This document shows positions 36,094-37,826 of a stretch of DNA of 37,826 bases, one piece after another. This DNA is from an uncultured Caryophanales bacterium (lineage in GTDB: Bacteria; Bacillota_I; Bacilli_A; RF39; UBA660), in contig CAMOSQ010000008.1 in assembly GCA_946624985.1 (NCBI GenBank), positions 1 through 37,826 on the forward strand. The letters run 5' to 3'. Below the pieces are notes generated by a model that saw only the letters and a program-made list of their open reading frames with translations, was not told the origin of the DNA and did not search any database. Positions within the stretch are counted from its first letter, which is position 1. Every line of letters starts with the position of its first letter. The translations under genes were made by a program, and so were the position numbers.

Positions 36094-37611
36094 ATGTATA
36101 TAAACGATAAAATATTAATTGGAAAAAATGATAATTATGAAGCATACCTATTACCTAAAATGGCTAATCGTCATGGATTAATTACAGGAGCATCAGGTTC
36201 AGGTAAAACAATAACACTTAAAGTACTTGCTGAAAGCTTTTCTGAAGCTGGAGTACCAGTATTTCTAGCAGACGTAAAAGGAGATATTGGCGCAACTGCC
36301 CTACCTGGAGAATCAAATGAAGCACTAGAAAATAGAATATCAAAACTTGGAATTGAAAACTTCGAATTCAAAAGTTTTCCAGTAAGATTTTGGGACATAT
36401 TTGGAATATCAGGACACCCTATTAGAACATCATTAGACTCAGTTGGACCAGAAATACTATCAATGATGTTAGGACTATCAGAAGCACAAGAAGGAGTTTT
36501 GGGGATAGTATATAAAATTGCTAAAGACAATAACTGGAAACTAGACGATACAAAAGACTTAAGACTATTACTTCAATATGTAGGAGATAATAAAAACGAC
36601 TTCATAACAAAATACGGTAATATTACAACACAAACTATAGGAGTAATTCAAAGATGTCTATTAACACTTGAAAACCAAGGAGCAGACAAATTCTTTGGAC
36701 AACCAGAATTAGACATTAATGACTTTATACAGATAGAAAACGGAAAAGGACTAATAAATATCTTGCACGCAGTAGAATTATTCAAGTCCCCTGATCTATA
36801 TGCATCATTTCTACTATGGTTATTAACAAATCTATTCAATAAAATGCCAGAAGTTGGAGACCTAGATAAACCAAGAATAGTATTCTTCTTTGATGAAGCA
36901 CATCTACTATTCAATGGAATGCCAAGCTATAGACTAAAACAAATTACTCAAGTAGTAAAACTAATAAGATCAAGAGGAATTGGACTATACTTTATATCAC
37001 AATCACCAACAGATATTCCAGATGAAATAATTGCCCAATTAGGTAACCGTGTTCAACACACACTAAGAGCATACACTCCTGCAGAACAAAGAACTGTAAA
37101 AGCAGCTGCAGACGCATTTAGAACAAATCCAAACTTTAATACAACAGAAGCAATACTCGCACTTGGAACAGGAGAAGCACTAGTATCATTCCAAAACGAA
37201 AAAGGTGAACCAGAAATAGTAGAAAAAGTAACAATTCTACCACCTCAAAGTAAAATGGGAACAATCGATGACATAACTAGAAACAAAGTAATTAATACAT
37301 CCCAAATAATAGGAAAATATGATGAAGCAATAGAAAGAGACTCAGCATATGAAGAACTAAATCAAATGATAATGGAAAAAATAGAAGAAGAAGAAAGAAT
37401 TAAACAACAAGAACTAGAAGAAAAAGAAGCATTAAAAAAACAAAAAGAAGAAGAAAAAGCTAAAAAAGAAGAAGAAAAATTAAAAAGAGAAGAAGAAAAA
37501 GCAAGAAAAAATTCAGTAGGATATAAAATAGGAAAAAAAGTTGCGAATAAAACACTAGATAAAGCAATCAGCAAAGGATTAAACTCAATATTTAAAAGTA
37601 TATTTAAATAG
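36094..37611 (+). CDS. HerA-like/DUF853 P-loop ATPase
   Basis: GLITGASGSGKTITLKVLAE, VFLADVKGDIGATA, IVFFFDEAHLLFNGMP, YFISQSPTDIPDEIIAQLGNRVQHTLRAYTPAEQ; Lys/Glu-rich C-terminal coiled coil. Confidence 0.9.
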   Translation: MYINDKILIGKNDNYEAYLLPKMANRHGLITGASGSGKTITLKVLAESFSEAGVPVFLADVKGDIGATALPGESNEALENRISKLGIENFEFKSFPVRFWDIFGISGHPIRTSLDSVGPEILSMMLGLSEAQEGVLGIVYKIAKDNNWKLDDTKDLRLLLQYVGDNKNDFITKYGNITTQTIGVIQRCLLTLENQGADKFFGQPELDINDFIQIENGKGLINILHAVELFKSPDLYASFLLWLLTNLFNKMPEVGDLDKPRIVFFFDEAHLLFNGMPSYRLKQITQVVKLIRSRGIGLYFISQSPTDIPDEIIAQLGNRVQHTLRAYTPAEQRTVKAAADAFRTNPNFNTTEAILALGTGEALVSFQNEKGEPEIVEKVTILPPQSKMGTIDDITRNKVINTSQIIGKYDEAIERDSAYEELNQMIMEKIEEEERIKQQELEEKEALKKQKEEEKAKKEEEKLKREEEKARKNSVGYKIGKKVANKTLDKAISKGLNSIFKSIFK

Positions 37612-37640
37612 AAAAATCAGGAAAAAAATCCTGATTTTTT
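37612..37640. terminator. Bidirectional intrinsic terminator between convergent genes
   Basis: AAAAATCAGGA-aaaaaa-TCCTGATTTTTT. Confidence 0.88.
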
Positions 37641-37656
37641 TAGGAGCCACTATATT

Positions 37657-37826
37657 TTATTTTAAACCCTTTTCTATTTCTTTTATTTCATCTATTGCCT
37701 TTTCTGTTATATTAGATATTGTTTCATAATCAACATTGTTTTTTAACATTCTTTGAATAATATCTGTTACACCATCTTGAAAACCAGAGTCATATCCTTC
37801 TTCACGACCTTCTTCTAATAATGATT
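37657..37826 (-). CDS. C-terminal part of Rpn/PD-(D/E)XK nuclease-transposase family protein (cut by window end)
   Basis: Decoded: ...SLLEEGREEGYDSGFQDGVTDIIQRMLKNNVDYETISNITEKAIDEIKEIEKGLK*; characteristic EEGxxxGxxxG tail. Confidence 0.75.
   Translation of the reverse strand, partial: SLLEEGREEGYDSGFQDGVTDIIQRMLKNNVDYETISNITEKAIDEIKEIEKGLK

Noticed and set aside
37380-37505. GAA/AAA-rich repeat at the end of the HerA-like gene
   Set aside because: Ordinary Lys/Glu coiled-coil low complexity, common in AT-rich genomes.
36171-37574. Three minus-strand ORFs antisense to the HerA-like gene
   Set aside because: Composition follows complement of the coding strand (Ser/Phe-rich); no independent support.
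1-37826. tRNA, rRNA and riboswitch-like elements
   Set aside because: No cloverleaf/T-loop signatures or recognisable conserved leader motifs were seen by eye; a covariance-model scan (tRNAscan-SE, Infernal/Rfam) would be needed to exclude them.

Overview
The window is an AT-rich stretch of a low-GC Firmicutes/Bacilli (Mollicutes-like) chromosome, with almost all genes on the minus strand. Housekeeping content includes rpsU-yqeY, ylbD-ylbE-rsmD, parE-parC, pyk, tex and tdk. It also has three genes related to 2-hydroxyacyl-CoA dehydratase activases, a FemAB-like transferase, two NUDIX proteins and a HerA-like/DUF853 ATPase. The surface-protein content is large: four thioester-domain (TED)/Cna-B-like sortase substrates, two different sortases and an orphan type IV prepilin-like protein. 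The most interesting part is about 8.2-11.1 kb. There, a C39-peptidase ABC transporter and a small membrane accessory gene are followed by two very short double-glycine-leader precursor genes that the supplied ORF track misses. A third overlapping micro-ORF (MSTVVNKYLLYFICSILFILSIPLISTIVEIIFKLGQILGTFVRSYGC) follows. All three peptides share a C-terminal GxxxG...(I/V)R...C pattern. The cluster ends at a perfect 26-bp palindrome in front of a dinD-like gene. I read it as a candidate unannotated two-peptide bacteriocin system with a possible peptide-mimic immunity factor. No homology search was possible; all family calls come from recognised motifs.
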